DNA of 64,000 nt. Source: Aureobasidium sp. EXF-3400. Lineage: Eukaryota; Ascomycota; Dothideomycetes; Dothideales; Saccotheciaceae. Below, in pieces: positions 11,532 to 21,491 of this stretch; position 1 is the stretch's first letter, and every line of letters starts with the position of its first letter. Where the stretch lies: contig SWBL01000007.1 of the NCBI GenBank assembly GCA_024195585.1, positions 62,001-126,000 of the forward strand, given 5' to 3'. The position numbers and the translations under genes are program-made. The notes under the pieces are model-generated. The model was not told the origin of the DNA. It saw only the letters and a program-made list of their open reading frames with translations, and did no database searches.

Positions 11532-11833
11532 CAAGGTCCGTGATTCTCGTTTCCACGACTGCTCTCTTTAAACTCTCTCCCATCGCTTTGTTTCACGGCG
11601 ACTCATACTGACGAGATGATGCCACACAAGCTGAGATATGCAAATATTGCTCAGGGTTGCGAACCTGATGACCTCTTGACGGGAGTCATCGGTGAGCAAG
11701 AAATCGTGTGCTGAACAGAAAGAAAGGGACACCAGGGAACTCTTCAAAAGCTTTTCCGCACTGTGCAATGAGCCGACCGAGCCGAGAAGCGCTTTCATGT
11801 CACTGATAATCAATGGGGAAGCAGCTTTTATAC
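11532..11833 (-). repeat. Array unit 10
   Basis: A arm 11532-11546 (aaggtccgtgattct), B arm 11649-11676 (cagggttgcgaacctgatga, then cctc), TATA-like box (ggtataaaagc on the minus strand) at 11826-11833. A minus-strand ATG about 35 bp after the TATA-like box (MKALLGSVGSLHS) leads in frame into EVIRFATLSN at the B arm. Confidence 0.6.
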
Positions 11834-11894
11834 CGAAGCGCCAAGCAAAAAACCGTAATGAGTTGATGAAGCAAATGAAATCCATTAGATCAGA

Positions 11895-13718
11895 TCAATG
11901 ACTCCTCAACTTCTGATACGCCAACCCACTTCGTCTACTCTTAACCACCCTCTCAGCCACAAAGACCAACACAGCAAAACTACCCACCGCAACCAGCACA
12001 ACCCCACCGCTTCCCAATCCATCCATCTGCGTAATTCTGCTAACAAGCCCTTGTTTCCACAGATCCACGAATTCCGTTTTACCAAGAACCTCTCCATTTT
12101 GATCCAGTGCTTCCACAACCACAAACCTCAACTCCTTACCAAAAGCCTCAGGAAGATCAATCTCAGTCTCAAAACCACCCTTCAACTCTTTCCTATGAAC
12201 TTGCCAAGTCTCATCAATAAGGAAGGAAAGCCTCCAAGCATAAACACCAGTAGCCCCATTCCAAGAGACAAAAACACTGGATCTATCCTTTCCAGCCACA
12301 GCCACAGGTGCATAATCCGGCACCCCATGCCAAGGGAACTTCAACACTGAGTATGATTGCACATACCCTTTGCCTGGGCTTTGCATAGCGGATTCAACTA
12401 CAATGCGGGAATCGCAGAGTAAAGTGCCGTTGGCGAGGTATTCGGTCCATGTGCCTTGCCAGCCAAAGCCGAGGAGGATGTGTGGGTCAGAGTTGGCAGT
12501 GAGGTTTGAGTGGACGAGTTGGAGGGAGCCTTGAGAGGTGGAGTCGATGTGGAGAGGGTGTTCGTAGGCTTTGATGAGTTTGGCTGTTAGAGGGATGGTG
12601 GAGGTGCTGCCTGGGGTGGGGTATGTTAATTCGAGGATGAGACCGCGAGCTGGACGTGGGGGAATGCCGTTGTCGAAGAGCGTAAGTAGTTGCTTGGTGG
12701 TACCGTCTTTGTGTATTTCCTTGCCGTGGGAGGCGATCTCTTTGGCCATCAGAGATGGGAAGGTGGTTAGAGGTGCAAAGCGTGCGAGATGTTGGTATTG
12801 CATACTCGTTGCTTGACCATTGCTGAGATCAGTGAAGGAGTTGCGCTTGCCACCCAAAACCCAGATGATTGCACCGGTACGACCGTTGACGTAGGTGATT
12901 GATGAGGTGAAGCGGGCAGAGACAAGATAGTTGCCGAGGTCATCTTTCTGAACGCTATTGATGTGGTACCAGTCAAAAGGGTGTTCAGTAGTATAACCAT
13001 CTGTACCGATGAGTGCATAAGACTCGTTTAGATGATGATGATCCGAGGCTCTCCACTCAAAGATGAGTTTTTGCGATGCAATGTCGAATTCTTGAAACAA
13101 ACAGTCGGAGATGTAGACGGTATCCTTGATCCGGAATACACCAGGTTGATTGAGAGGATAGATCTGGTAAAAGGTGACGATAGCAGTGCCCCCGGGAGTA
13201 ATGGTGAACTCGTGGAGGTCGGCACGCAAATCGTTGACACCTCTGACACGAGCGATCTCCTCATACTTTGTGTTGAGTACATAGAAGTAGCCTTCACCAT
13301 GTCCGCCAACAGCATCATCGCCAACCCAATATGTCAAGACCTTTTCTCCCTTGTACTCTTGAACTTTCAGATTGTAGGCCTGGCCTTGGACCTGTTTCGA
13401 CCAGATGAGACGACCATGATTGTCCAGAATGGTAACGGCAGGGTTTGGGACTCGGTGACCGCGAGGAGAAAGGAAAATGTGATTGTCGTCATAGCATTGC
13501 AGCGAGTCTGTTGCCTTCCTCACAGCAGGAGAAGTGAGATTGGAGGATCGGTACGATTGAGTAGGGTATGAGCCATATTGCGTCTCCCAGGCGTTTACGT
13601 CAAACTTGGACTCTCCAGTATTTAGATTATAAGTCAAGGGACTGTAGTCGTTTCCGACATCGTTGGCGACAGCGCTAGCGACTAGTAGAGAGAGTAGGGA
13701 GAGCGAGCCGAGAATCAT
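11895..13718 (-). CDS. ASST-like (arylsulfotransferase family) secreted or membrane protein
   Basis: Intronless, 607 residues from the ATG at 13718. This start is chosen because it begins directly with a signal peptide (MILGSLSLLSLLVASAVA); the upstream in-frame ATG at 13880 adds a basic 54-residue leader. The body matches the fungal arylsulfotransferase-type (ASST, Arylsulfotran_2) beta-propeller family: PAVTILDNHGRLIW, DLHEFTITPGGTAI, HPFDWYHINSVQKDD and TGAIIWVLGGKRNSF are typical blade motifs including the conserved DWxHxNSV. Several Asn-X-Ser/Thr sites suggest glycosylation. A hydrophobic segment at about 572-590 followed by basic residues suggests a single C-terminal membrane anchor. 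Most fungal members have no proven reaction, so sulfotransfer is not shown. It shares a 293-bp divergent promoter with the PhyH gene. Confidence 0.85.
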   Translation of the reverse strand: MILGSLSLLSLLVASAVANDVGNDYSPLTYNLNTGESKFDVNAWETQYGSYPTQSYRSSNLTSPAVRKATDSLQCYDDNHIFLSPRGHRVPNPAVTILDNHGRLIWSKQVQGQAYNLKVQEYKGEKVLTYWVGDDAVGGHGEGYFYVLNTKYEEIARVRGVNDLRADLHEFTITPGGTAIVTFYQIYPLNQPGVFRIKDTVYISDCLFQEFDIASQKLIFEWRASDHHHLNESYALIGTDGYTTEHPFDWYHINSVQKDDLGNYLVSARFTSSITYVNGRTGAIIWVLGGKRNSFTDLSNGQATSMQYQHLARFAPLTTFPSLMAKEIASHGKEIHKDGTTKQLLTLFDNGIPPRPARGLILELTYPTPGSTSTIPLTAKLIKAYEHPLHIDSTSQGSLQLVHSNLTANSDPHILLGFGWQGTWTEYLANGTLLCDSRIVVESAMQSPGKGYVQSYSVLKFPWHGVPDYAPVAVAGKDRSSVFVSWNGATGVYAWRLSFLIDETWQVHRKELKGGFETEIDLPEAFGKELRFVVVEALDQNGEVLGKTEFVDLWKQGLVSRITQMDGLGSGGVVLVAVGSFAVLVFVAERVVKSRRSGLAYQKLRSH

Positions 13719-14011
13719 GGGCGCATTGTGCTGGAATGAAGCCGCTATCCGGACGATGAGACGTCTAGAAGCTTTAGGAGAATAAATAGGAGAAAAAAGA
13801 ATAAATGGAGAACTAAAGCGTCTCCGGATAAGCGGGCGGGGGTGGCTTATCGAGTTGCGATAGGCGCAGCAGCCAATCATGGTTAATCACGCAACCATTG
13901 ACCATTGAACCATCAACCTTCACAGTTTACATTTTATCCCTTGCTCTCACCTCTCTTGCTTCTCCTCTCTCCTCGATTCCAGCTCTCTCCCGAGCCACAA
14001 CACATTACACA

Positions 14012-15030
14012 ATGCCCGCGCGCGTCTCGCCACCACCAGCCGCCGACCTAAGCAGCGGCCTCACCACCGAACAGCTCGACTTCTGGAACACAAATGGCTA
14101 CCTCCTCATCCCCGATGCCCTGAGTCCTGAGACCACAAAGTCATTGCTTGAAGAAGCTCACACCATGCTCGACAACTTTTCTCTGGACGATCATCCCATG
14201 ACAAAGTTCAGTACTGGCGAGAAGAGCGATCATGTCGGTGACAGCTACTTCCTCGACTCTGGCGACAAGGTTCGCTTTTTCTTTGAAGAAGGTATGATTT
14301 CACTTTCCCTGTTTACAACAACACACTCTAACTTACTGTTACAGACGCCTTCGATTCCAACGGCCACCTCACAAAGCCAAAATCAAAAGCCATCAACAAA
14401 ATCGGTCACTACCTGCACGGCCTATCCCCCCTCTACCGCAGCGCCTCTCTCTCCTCCTCAAACGCCGCAATCGCAAAGGCACTAGGCTATATCGACCCAC
14501 GAATCCTACAATCAATGATCATCTGCAAGCAACCAGAAATCGGTGGTCGGGTACCTCCACACCAAGACAGCACTTTCCTGTACACAGATCCACCTTCTGC
14601 AGTAGGTTTCTGGTACGCTTTAGAAGACGCAACAGCAGAAAACGGATGCTTGAGTTTCGCAGCAGGAAGCCATAAACGCGCTCCCATTCGCAGTCGTTTT
14701 GTGCGCAGTGCCCCCTCCACCTCCTCCGACTCCCCTGCTTCCGAGGACGAAGCAACCGGCACAACTTTTGCCGAAAACACCGGTTCCCAATGGCCTCAAA
14801 ACCTTACCGAAGACACCACCGTCAAAAAAGAAGTGTACGAGTTGGGAGAAGTGAAAGCAGGTACTTTGGTCCTCATACATGGAAACCTTTTACACAAGAG
14901 CGAGAAAAATACTAGTATGAAGGGAAGAATGATATATACTTTCCATTGCATTGAGGGTGGAAATGAGTATGATGGTAGGAATTGGTTGCAGCCTCCGTCA
15001 GAGGGTTTCTCGAAGCTATTCCAGTCATAA
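14012..15030 (+). CDS. Phytanoyl-CoA dioxygenase family protein (PhyH, two exons)
   Basis: Exons 14012-14291 and 14345-15030 give 321 residues; the 53-nt intron is GT-AG. The start MPARVSPPP is preferred over 13898 because it leads directly into the family N-terminus (TTEQLDFWNTNGYLLIPDAL). The Fe(II) ligands of the 2-oxoglutarate dioxygenase fold are visible: H166-x-D168 in PPHQDSTF and the distal His at about 277 in GNLLHKSEKN, followed by an Arg in KGRMIYTFH that could bind 2-oxoglutarate. Length and motifs fit PHYHD1-like proteins. The substrate is unknown. An acidic, Ser-rich insertion at about 195-225 separates the two metal motifs. Confidence 0.88.
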
Positions 15031-15785
15031 CCTCGAGGAGGCATGCCGGGGCTGATAGGGCATGCTAAATGACTGTTGGGGGGCGCGAAGGGGGATTGGA
15101 GACGAACGGCGTCGAGGGTTGGAGACACAGCATTCATTCCTTTCTGCACTGCTTGCATCCTTTCTTTCTTGTCCCTTTGTTTCAGAGGATCCCGTCCTCT
15201 TTCTTGACGTTAATGAATTTTTTCCTTTTCTTGACCCAGATTGTTAGCATTTGTGACTATCTGCTATGCCTTCTGACACGCTATCAATAGTGACGACTTT
15301 GGAGCAGAGCATGCCGCTGGAAGATTGCGAGGATGTGAAGGTTGGTTGCCCTGGGGGTTGAAGACATAAGGGCTCCTTTCTTGGTTCCAAGTTTCTGCAT
15401 TCTTCTTCCCTTTCTGCGGACTCCGTCTTCTTTTGACGTCAATGACACACTCCTTTCTCTCTTTCTCGCCACGAGTGTGTTCGATTGCGCAGCCACGACG
15501 CGCAAATTTGTCTTTGCTAGTGCATGTCAGGCAGGTCGTGTATTATCCTACACAAGACTACCTACAAGCCTTCTGCAGCAGCTCCCACTGATGCAATAAC
15601 CATGGCCTTCCTTACATGTACAGACAAGGAGACTCCATCTCCTGACCATCACGTTGCTAGAGAATACCTAGGTCGCGAGTCTTCGTTTGCAATCCGATAT
15701 TTGGTTATTGTTACTAACCCAAATGCATAATTTATTAGTCCTTTTTCCTACTGTTACAAGATACTAGTACATATTTACATCCCAT
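15031..15785. other. Intergenic between PhyH gene and PPR gene, with an old duplication
   Basis: No gene. Two stretches resemble each other: 15120-15215 and 15350-15445 share ggttggagacacag/gggttgaagacataag, ttctttcttgtccct/cttctttccctttctgcg and gatcccgtcctctttcttgacgt/gactccgtcttcttttgacgt. This is a diverged direct duplication of about 100 bp, probably in the 3' flank of the PhyH gene. Confidence 0.4.
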
Positions 15786-18700
15786 CTATATCTCCTCATC
15801 TCCATCCTCCATTTCATCGGCCCCGGAATTTTTCGTCTTCTCCATCATCTCCCTCATCTCCTCATGCAGCTTCCTCCACTCCCCAAGCGCCTCTGCCTCT
15901 TTCTCTTCCGCTTGCCTTTTCTCCTCCTCCTGCCTCCTCAGCCACTGCTCCTCCCTCCTCTTTTCCTCTTCCACCCTCCACTTTTCCTCTTCCTTAGTCA
16001 ACCAACGCTTCATCGCCATCTCCTTATCCACCCTCTTCTTCTCCTTTGCAGCAGCTAATTCTTGCTCTTCTTGGAGTTGCCGTCTTTCCTCGCAACGCTG
16101 TTCATATTCCAGTTTTTTCGCTTTGACAAGTTTGGCTTTTGCTTCCCGTAGCTTTTCCCATTCCACCTTGGCGGCTGCTGCGAATCGTGCCTTTCTTTGT
16201 TGATCTTTGTACATCTTCACTCTCTTTCTTGCGTCCTCTTGTTGGGCTAGTTTGAACCTTTTCACTTCTTCGCTTTCGAGTTCTAGTAATTGGAAGACGA
16301 ATGGGTCTCTCTTTGACAAGTCTTCTTTGAGCTCGATCTTCCTGACCATTTCTCCTCGGAATTCAAGGCTCTCAAGCTCGACTTTTCTGACTTTGTCCTT
16401 TGAGGAAGGAATTTGGAGCGTCTCAAGTTCGTGTTTTCTGACTTTATCCTTTGGGAAAGGAACTTGAAACGACCCCCGTTCGACGTTCCTGATCAGTGGC
16501 GTTTCCGTTTCGTACTTGTTGATCAAAGGTTCCTGAGGAAGACCTTGGCGTCGCTCGACTTGCACGGTAACAGCTTCGGCCAGCAAAGTCTGCAGCGAGG
16601 CATCCTTGTCGTAGCCTTGCTGTTTCCAGAGCAGATCCCTGTCGGCGGCCGCGCGCAGAGCTGACATGAAGGGTACGATGGGGAGAAGTAGTTCGTGGGC
16701 CTGAAGGTCGGCTGCAAGGATGGGATGAAGGCTGGATTTGCCTGTCGGCGGTGTGGCAAGGCTCAAAGGCGAGTCGGCGTCTGGAGATGTAATTCTTTCG
16801 AGAGAGGTAGTCTTGTCGGTAGATGCAGTGGTGTCGGGAGTCGCTATGGCATCAGGAGATGCAATAATGTTTGAGGATGAGGGCATTTCCACATCTTCGA
16901 CTTGCACAGGCGGCGCGAGTCTAAGTATCTCTGCGTGACTCATGACCTCCTCAATGCCTACTGCAACGATCGGAGCCATGGCCTTGAATTTTTGATGTCG
17001 ACTGACCTTGTCATCGTGGACGCCAACCCCGACATCCAATGTCTGTGCAAGGCCGAGTTGATTACATGCAGACCCCATGAGTGTCTTTTGCATCTTTCGT
17101 ATGAGCTCGCGTGACACATTGCCGCTTAGACATGCGTATCTCCATACTACGCGAAGTGTGTTGTACGCACGTGTCCTGAAGGCCATCTTAACAAGTTTGT
17201 CAAAGGTGTCGCGGTCAGGTTTCAGAGAATCTGATTTTCCGATCGTGGCCTCCATTGCGTTGATTGCGAATGTCAAGTTACGATAGCTGGACGCAGCGTC
17301 GATGAGGATATGCGTGGTCACCATATTGGGTTTCTTGTTACGACTTGCGAGCTCGTTGAGAAGAGGCATGACATCTTGTAGGTTTCCCCTTCCAACGAGT
17401 AAGGTAATGAGTTGATTGCAGGCGAACGGGTCAAGCCAGTCCTTGCCGTCCCAGAGCTTGTCGTAGTGGGCGATGAAGTCAAAGATGGATTCATCTCTAC
17501 GCAGCCACTCTGAAGCAGTCGTACTCAAAGTGACGTTGGCAGTAGCAGTTTTTCCGATAGTCGAAGACAGCATACCCAGATTGCGCATCGCGTTGACGAT
17601 ATGTTTGGCATTACGTGGGCTGATTTTTTGGACCAGTTGCAGTAGAGGAGTCCATGTCTCGGCAGTAGGAGCCACTCCGCGATCAGTCATCATGCGAAGG
17701 AGGAAGTTGTAGGTATGCAGATCCAAAGCTTGAGATGCAGAGTCCAAAAGCACATTGAAGACTGCTGGATTGGCGAGTACCAAACGAAGAGAGGCATGTG
17801 ATTTGGCCTTCGACTCGACGAGCTCGAGAAGCAGACGTACCTGCGGGGTTTTGGCCTTGGTGGTCAGGTATTGCAAAGTCAAGACTGTGGCACGCATGGA
17901 AGCCCAGCGAACAGATTCAGGATTTTTGTAGAGAGCCATCAGCTTCTCGGTAACTAGATCGACATGTGGCTTGTCCTTGGGAATCGTTCTTGACTTGGGA
18001 CGTGAGGGAGGGGAAGTTGAATTGACGAGGGCCTCGACGTATGCAGCAAAGGTGGTAAATGACCAGGTCTTTGGCTCAAGCACGTCGTACAGCTCTTTTG
18101 TCTTTGTGCTTGGCTTGCTCCAGACAGAACGAGGCATGACCCTGTCCAAGACAACGGGAGTGGCTGTGATGGTGTAGCTTCCCATATTGCCTTTGTCATT
18201 TATATCGTCGTCGCTCTCGACCTGTACAGATTCATTCAAGATGTTCTTGGCCAGATTGATGCTCGTCAGGGTGCCAGACAGTTCAAGAGCTGAAAACTTG
18301 TCGTCTTTGTGGTCGTCGCCGCGTGAGATTTGAACATGACATTCGGTATGGAGGTAAATGTCCAGAAAGAGATTGGAAAGGTTGCCAGGATAGAAGCCTC
18401 GCATGCCTTGGGGCATTTCCAGTCGAGCGAGTTTCTTGACATGATGATATTCTCCGGCGGGTGTGTGTTTGCGAAGCAGCGTCAGAGGAGTGCGCCAGTC
18501 GTTGCCGTAGAAGGCTTTGCCATGCAGCTGCATCCGCCTTGCATCTTTCATCTGTCGCACTTGGTCCCTTCGCTCATACGAGCCTGGGACGCGTCGGATA
18601 CCGACATATTCATGTTGTATCTTGGTGTTCGGTAACGTGGATTGGGCCTCTCCTAGCTCGTTCTGTGTTGTCGCATCTTGTCCTGCGGAATCTTTCGGCG

Positions 18701-18824
18701 GAGTCGATTCGGGAACGTCGAGGGATGCATTTTCGACCGAGTACCAGCGGGGGTAGAGGAAAGGTGATGGTTCATATCGCGGGAACAGTCGCGGCCATGT
18801 CAGGCGGGTTATACGTGGCGGCAT
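15786..18824 (-). CDS. Mitochondrial PPR-type protein with a charged C-terminal coiled coil
   Basis: Single-exon, 1012 residues. The N-terminus (MPPRITRLTWPRLFPRYEPS, then FLYPRWYS) is Arg-rich, free of acidic residues and amphipathic, as in a mitochondrial presequence. Residues about 290-620 contain helical pairs of pentatricopeptide type, for example DLHTYNFLLRMMTDRGVAPT, FACNQLITLLVGRGNLQDV and NMVTTHILIDAASSYRNLT. Residues about 780-1000 are a long Lys/Glu/Arg-rich coiled coil preceded by three short related copies of KVRK-x-ELE-x-L. PPR proteins bind organellar RNA in processing, stability or translation; the target here cannot be read from the sequence. The gene is divergent from the TMEM234 homologue with about 240 bp between starts. 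Confidence 0.75.
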   Translation of the reverse strand: MPPRITRLTWPRLFPRYEPSPFLYPRWYSVENASLDVPESTPPKDSAGQDATTQNELGEAQSTLPNTKIQHEYVGIRRVPGSYERRDQVRQMKDARRMQLHGKAFYGNDWRTPLTLLRKHTPAGEYHHVKKLARLEMPQGMRGFYPGNLSNLFLDIYLHTECHVQISRGDDHKDDKFSALELSGTLTSINLAKNILNESVQVESDDDINDKGNMGSYTITATPVVLDRVMPRSVWSKPSTKTKELYDVLEPKTWSFTTFAAYVEALVNSTSPPSRPKSRTIPKDKPHVDLVTEKLMALYKNPESVRWASMRATVLTLQYLTTKAKTPQVRLLLELVESKAKSHASLRLVLANPAVFNVLLDSASQALDLHTYNFLLRMMTDRGVAPTAETWTPLLQLVQKISPRNAKHIVNAMRNLGMLSSTIGKTATANVTLSTTASEWLRRDESIFDFIAHYDKLWDGKDWLDPFACNQLITLLVGRGNLQDVMPLLNELASRNKKPNMVTTHILIDAASSYRNLTFAINAMEATIGKSDSLKPDRDTFDKLVKMAFRTRAYNTLRVVWRYACLSGNVSRELIRKMQKTLMGSACNQLGLAQTLDVGVGVHDDKVSRHQKFKAMAPIVAVGIEEVMSHAEILRLAPPVQVEDVEMPSSSNIIASPDAIATPDTTASTDKTTSLERITSPDADSPLSLATPPTGKSSLHPILAADLQAHELLLPIVPFMSALRAAADRDLLWKQQGYDKDASLQTLLAEAVTVQVERRQGLPQEPLINKYETETPLIRNVERGSFQVPFPKDKVRKHELETLQIPSSKDKVRKVELESLEFRGEMVRKIELKEDLSKRDPFVFQLLELESEEVKRFKLAQQEDARKRVKMYKDQQRKARFAAAAKVEWEKLREAKAKLVKAKKLEYEQRCEERRQLQEEQELAAAKEKKRVDKEMAMKRWLTKEEEKWRVEEEKRREEQWLRRQEEEKRQAEEKEAEALGEWRKLHEEMREMMEKTKNSGADEMEDGDEEI

Positions 18825-19062
18825 TCGCTCCTTCTCTGCATGTCAATGAGATGATTATTTGACAACGACAAGCTTTCGGGGATGCTGCTTCTCCAAACTC
18901 CGCAGTCGCGACTTCCAGCCGACGTTTCGCCGTTGAAACACCTTGATCGCGACTTCCGTTCGAGCTTCCGGTCAAGATACCACAGCACGTGTCAATTTTT
19001 GACAACACTTCCAGGACACTCCAGATCAATTGCCCAAATTCACCGAACCCACCAAACTGATC

Positions 19063-19662
19063 ATGGACCCCAACCCCGACACCCAACCTTCTGCCCCAAA
19101 CCCAGGCCTCTTCCGCTACGTGCTCGGCTTCCTCCTCGTCGGCGCAGCCTGGGGTCTCACAACTCCCTTCATGCGCCGCGCCGCTTTATCTTCCACCTCT
19201 TCCACCCCTGCCTCTCGCGAATGGCTCACTCACCCAAATACATCATGGTTCAAGGCAAAGGTGTGGGGTATATTGTACGGTGTTTACGACACTTTGAGGA
19301 ATCCGGCTTATGCGGTGCCGTTTTTGATCAATGTGACCGGAAGTGTGTGGTTCTTTTTGTTAATCGGACAGGCTGGTGAGTTTCGATTCTTGGAAGCAGC
19401 GGGAGAGCGGAGGGTGAGGGTAGGGGCTAATGGGAGTACAGAATTGAGTCTCACGGTGCCGATTACGAATTCTTTGGCTTTCTTGTTTACGGTGTTGGGA
19501 GAGTGGTGGGCTGAGAAGAAAGTCATTACGAAAGGTAAGTTTTACGTTCGTGTCTATTTTGAAACATTCTCTAATTGGCTTTTGCTTGGAACAGATACAT
19601 GGATAGGTATGGCTCTGGTTCTTGGTGGCATTGCCCTCTGTGTTCATTCAAAGAATACTTGA
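19063..19662 (+). CDS. TMEM234: TMEM234 homologue, small multi-pass membrane protein (three exons)
   Basis: Exons 19063-19375, 19442-19534 and 19595-19662 encode 157 residues (168 if the in-frame ATG at 19030 is used). Introns are 66 and 60 nt. The segments FRYVLGFLLVGAAWGLTTPF, AVPFLINVTGSVWFFLLIGQA, SLAFLFTVLGEWWAEK and IGMALVLGGIALCV are the four membrane helices and typical motifs of TMEM234 (DMT-superfamily-like half-transporter). The molecular role of this family is not established. The gene converges with NDUFAF7, with only 79 bp between stop codons. Confidence 0.88.
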   Translation: MDPNPDTQPSAPNPGLFRYVLGFLLVGAAWGLTTPFMRRAALSSTSSTPASREWLTHPNTSWFKAKVWGILYGVYDTLRNPAYAVPFLINVTGSVWFFLLIGQAGEFRFLEAAGERRVRVGANGSTELSLTVPITNSLAFLFTVLGEWWAEKKVITKGKFYVRVYFETFSNWLLLGTDTWIGMALVLGGIALCVHSKNT

Positions 19663-19741
19663 TCAATTCAACCAAGCATAACCGGCATCGGACTCTTGAA
19701 ATAAGTATACCAATCATGGGATCCATTCTTCGCTATCGAGT

Positions 19742-21305
19742 CTATACAGTAATCATGACAGACGCATTCTTGTACCAGCTCAAGAGCGGGTTCTCTCCGT
19801 TCCTCGTCTGTGTGTCCTCAACATAGGCCCATCGCTTGAAGAAGTCCTCGTGCTTCATAACGCGAGTAAGTTTTCCGGTGATGGCACGGTAAATTGCTTC
19901 ATTCACGGCAAAGTCTGTAGGGAAGAGGATGTCAAAGAATCCTTGGTGGACCTGTGATACTATATGTTAGTCATCTGTATTTTCGAAAGTCGAAGAAAGA
20001 AGGACGTACTAGAGGGGTGGTGACAGGCACCATACGACGTTGATAGCGGGTCTGGACAACAGGTGCATTGACACCATCCACAGCATCAGGAAGAGCATGG
20101 AAATCCGAAGTCACCAGTTTGTGTGCTGGGAAGTATTTGTGCAAGATATCGAAAAAGTGCATCAACCTCGTGGGGATGTACTCGGGCGTACTAAGGTTGG
20201 GAGCAAAGGGCAATTTACTCCTCAGCTTTCTCAGCATGGCTGGAGAGTTGCGCAGAGGATGAGCGTAGTTGATGTCCTTGCATGCAGCATCTCTAACACG
20301 CAGGAACCGAGACGCCACAGGATCAATGTCCTTTGAGTAGAACTCATAAAAGTCACCGTTTGCATCGACAAGAGCGGAGCCTTGAAGCGGTTCTTCGGTG
20401 AAAGGGTCGTATCTGATCACATCATGGGCGAAGTTGTCGAAGACTTCCATGGCCAGGAAGAAGCAAGGTGAAGCCTCATAGATGTCCCAGTCGAAGATTG
20501 ACTTGTTGATGATAGAGACCTTGTCCGCGTGACCCTTGGCTTGAGCGTTCCTCATCAACTGACTACCCTGGATGGAGGCCAGAGCAGATGAGACTTCAAT
20601 GACGCGGAAGCGTGTGCGAGCGTAGACTTCAGGATCGGTCTGGCGAATGTAGTCGAGGACGTTCATCATCAGAGTTCCGTTTCCGGCACCCATCTCGTAG
20701 ATGAGTAGATCATGGTATGGGTATAACTGCAACTTGTAGTTTGCGACCAGATGGCGGGCAATGGCCTCGCCGTAGTATGGACGGAAGAGTTCTGTGGGAG
20801 TATGCCATAATTGACGGGTCTCGTTGTATTCCTTTGCATCCAGCTGGTCCTCAAAGTCGTTGTAACGTTGACCATATTCTCGGTAGAAGGATTGTTCGTT
20901 GGGAAGTTGGTTGAAGTCGAAGGGTTCGCCAGGAGTCCAAATGACGACGTGCTTCGAGAAGTAGCCGTATTGTGGGTTGTAAAGACTGTCTTCTATGAAG
21001 TCGCGCATCAACATGCGCACTCTTCTCGGTCTCTCTTTCCTTGCGCGTAATTCATCGGATGTGACCTGTGGATATCTCTTGTATTCTTCGAGTTTGTCCG
21101 GAGGGAAAGAGGTACTGCGTTGTTGCCAGTTGCTCTCAAGCTTGTTATCTTCCTTTCGGCGGCCTTGGTAATTCGGGCTTGTGTATTGCTTCTGTGAGCT
21201 GTACAGTCGGCGGGGAGCTTGTCGCAGCTGGGGCGAGAGACATGTCCGGCAGGGACGATGTTGAAAAAGCTGTTTGAACAGCTGCGACACGGCGGCTGAC
21301 TCCAT
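19742..21305 (-). CDS. NDUFAF7: NDUFAF7-type mitochondrial complex I assembly arginine methyltransferase (two exons)
   Basis: Exons 20010-21305 and 19742-19951, joined across a 58-nt intron, encode 501 residues. The N-terminus (FQHRPCRTCLSPQLRQAPRR) is a mitochondrial presequence. The MidA/SAM-dependent methyltransferase domain shows RMLMRDFIEDSLYNPQYGYF, the SAM-binding loop IYEMGAGNGTLMMN and FFLAMEVFDNFAHDVIRY (where NDUFAF7 proteins have a xGNEFFDALP-like loop). The second exon (VHQGFFDILFPTDFAVNEAI) is required for the family C-terminus. NDUFAF7 dimethylates an arginine of NDUFS2 in human complex I assembly; fungal proteins of this length are usually annotated the same way. It shares a 186-bp divergent promoter with the cysteine synthase gene. 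Confidence 0.88.
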
Positions 21306-21491
21306 TATTGTAGTTTGGCAAGAGCGACGATGCCTATCAGGTCAAATGGAAGTCACAAGCTTGCGGGAAACTCAACATGTGGCTGTGCAGTCAAACCGTG
21401 GCTGAAACTGTGGCTGCTCCTTCCGATACTGACGCCAACGAGTTTCCAACTTTCTTGAACATTTGCACTTGCAGCATGTGACAATGAAGCA

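Larger units (their letters stand above)
5359..11833 (-). repeat. Tandem array of about ten diverged units with paired inverted arms and TATA boxes
   Basis: Units recur every 0.3 to 1.2 kb, mostly about 700 bp. Each has, in plus-strand order, an A arm close to aaggtctatgatcct, then 75-150 bp of unconserved sequence, then a B arm close to aggatcacagacctgatgacctc. The A arm is nearly the reverse complement of the first 14 bases of the B arm. In seven units a TATA-like box for minus-strand transcription lies 130-155 bp beyond the B arm. The flanking and inner sequences have diverged beyond recognition, so arms and spacing are what is kept. Read on the minus strand the B arm can encode EVIRSVILS and the A arm RIIDL, with changes often at third codon positions. 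Alternatively the arms could be the ends of an intron. Family unknown. Confidence 0.7.

Noticed and set aside
5359..11833. tRNA or Pol III B-box explanation of the array arms
   Set aside because: ggtctatgatcc resembles ggttcgantcc only loosely, and no cloverleaf or A box can be built around it.
5359..11833. CRISPR-like array
   Set aside because: Spacing is irregular and large, the arms are paired in opposite orientation, and the host is eukaryotic.
5652..11833. RNA hairpin formed by the two arms as the conserved feature
   Set aside because: Rejected as the sole explanation: mismatches between arms of the same unit, for example at the sixth arm position in units 3, 4, 6 and 7, are not compensated, so pairing alone does not explain conservation.
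13032..13571. 179-codon plus-strand ORF
   Set aside because: Antisense shadow of the ASST-like gene.
18461..18862. 133-codon plus-strand ORF
   Set aside because: Antisense to the PPR gene N-terminus, no protein-like features.
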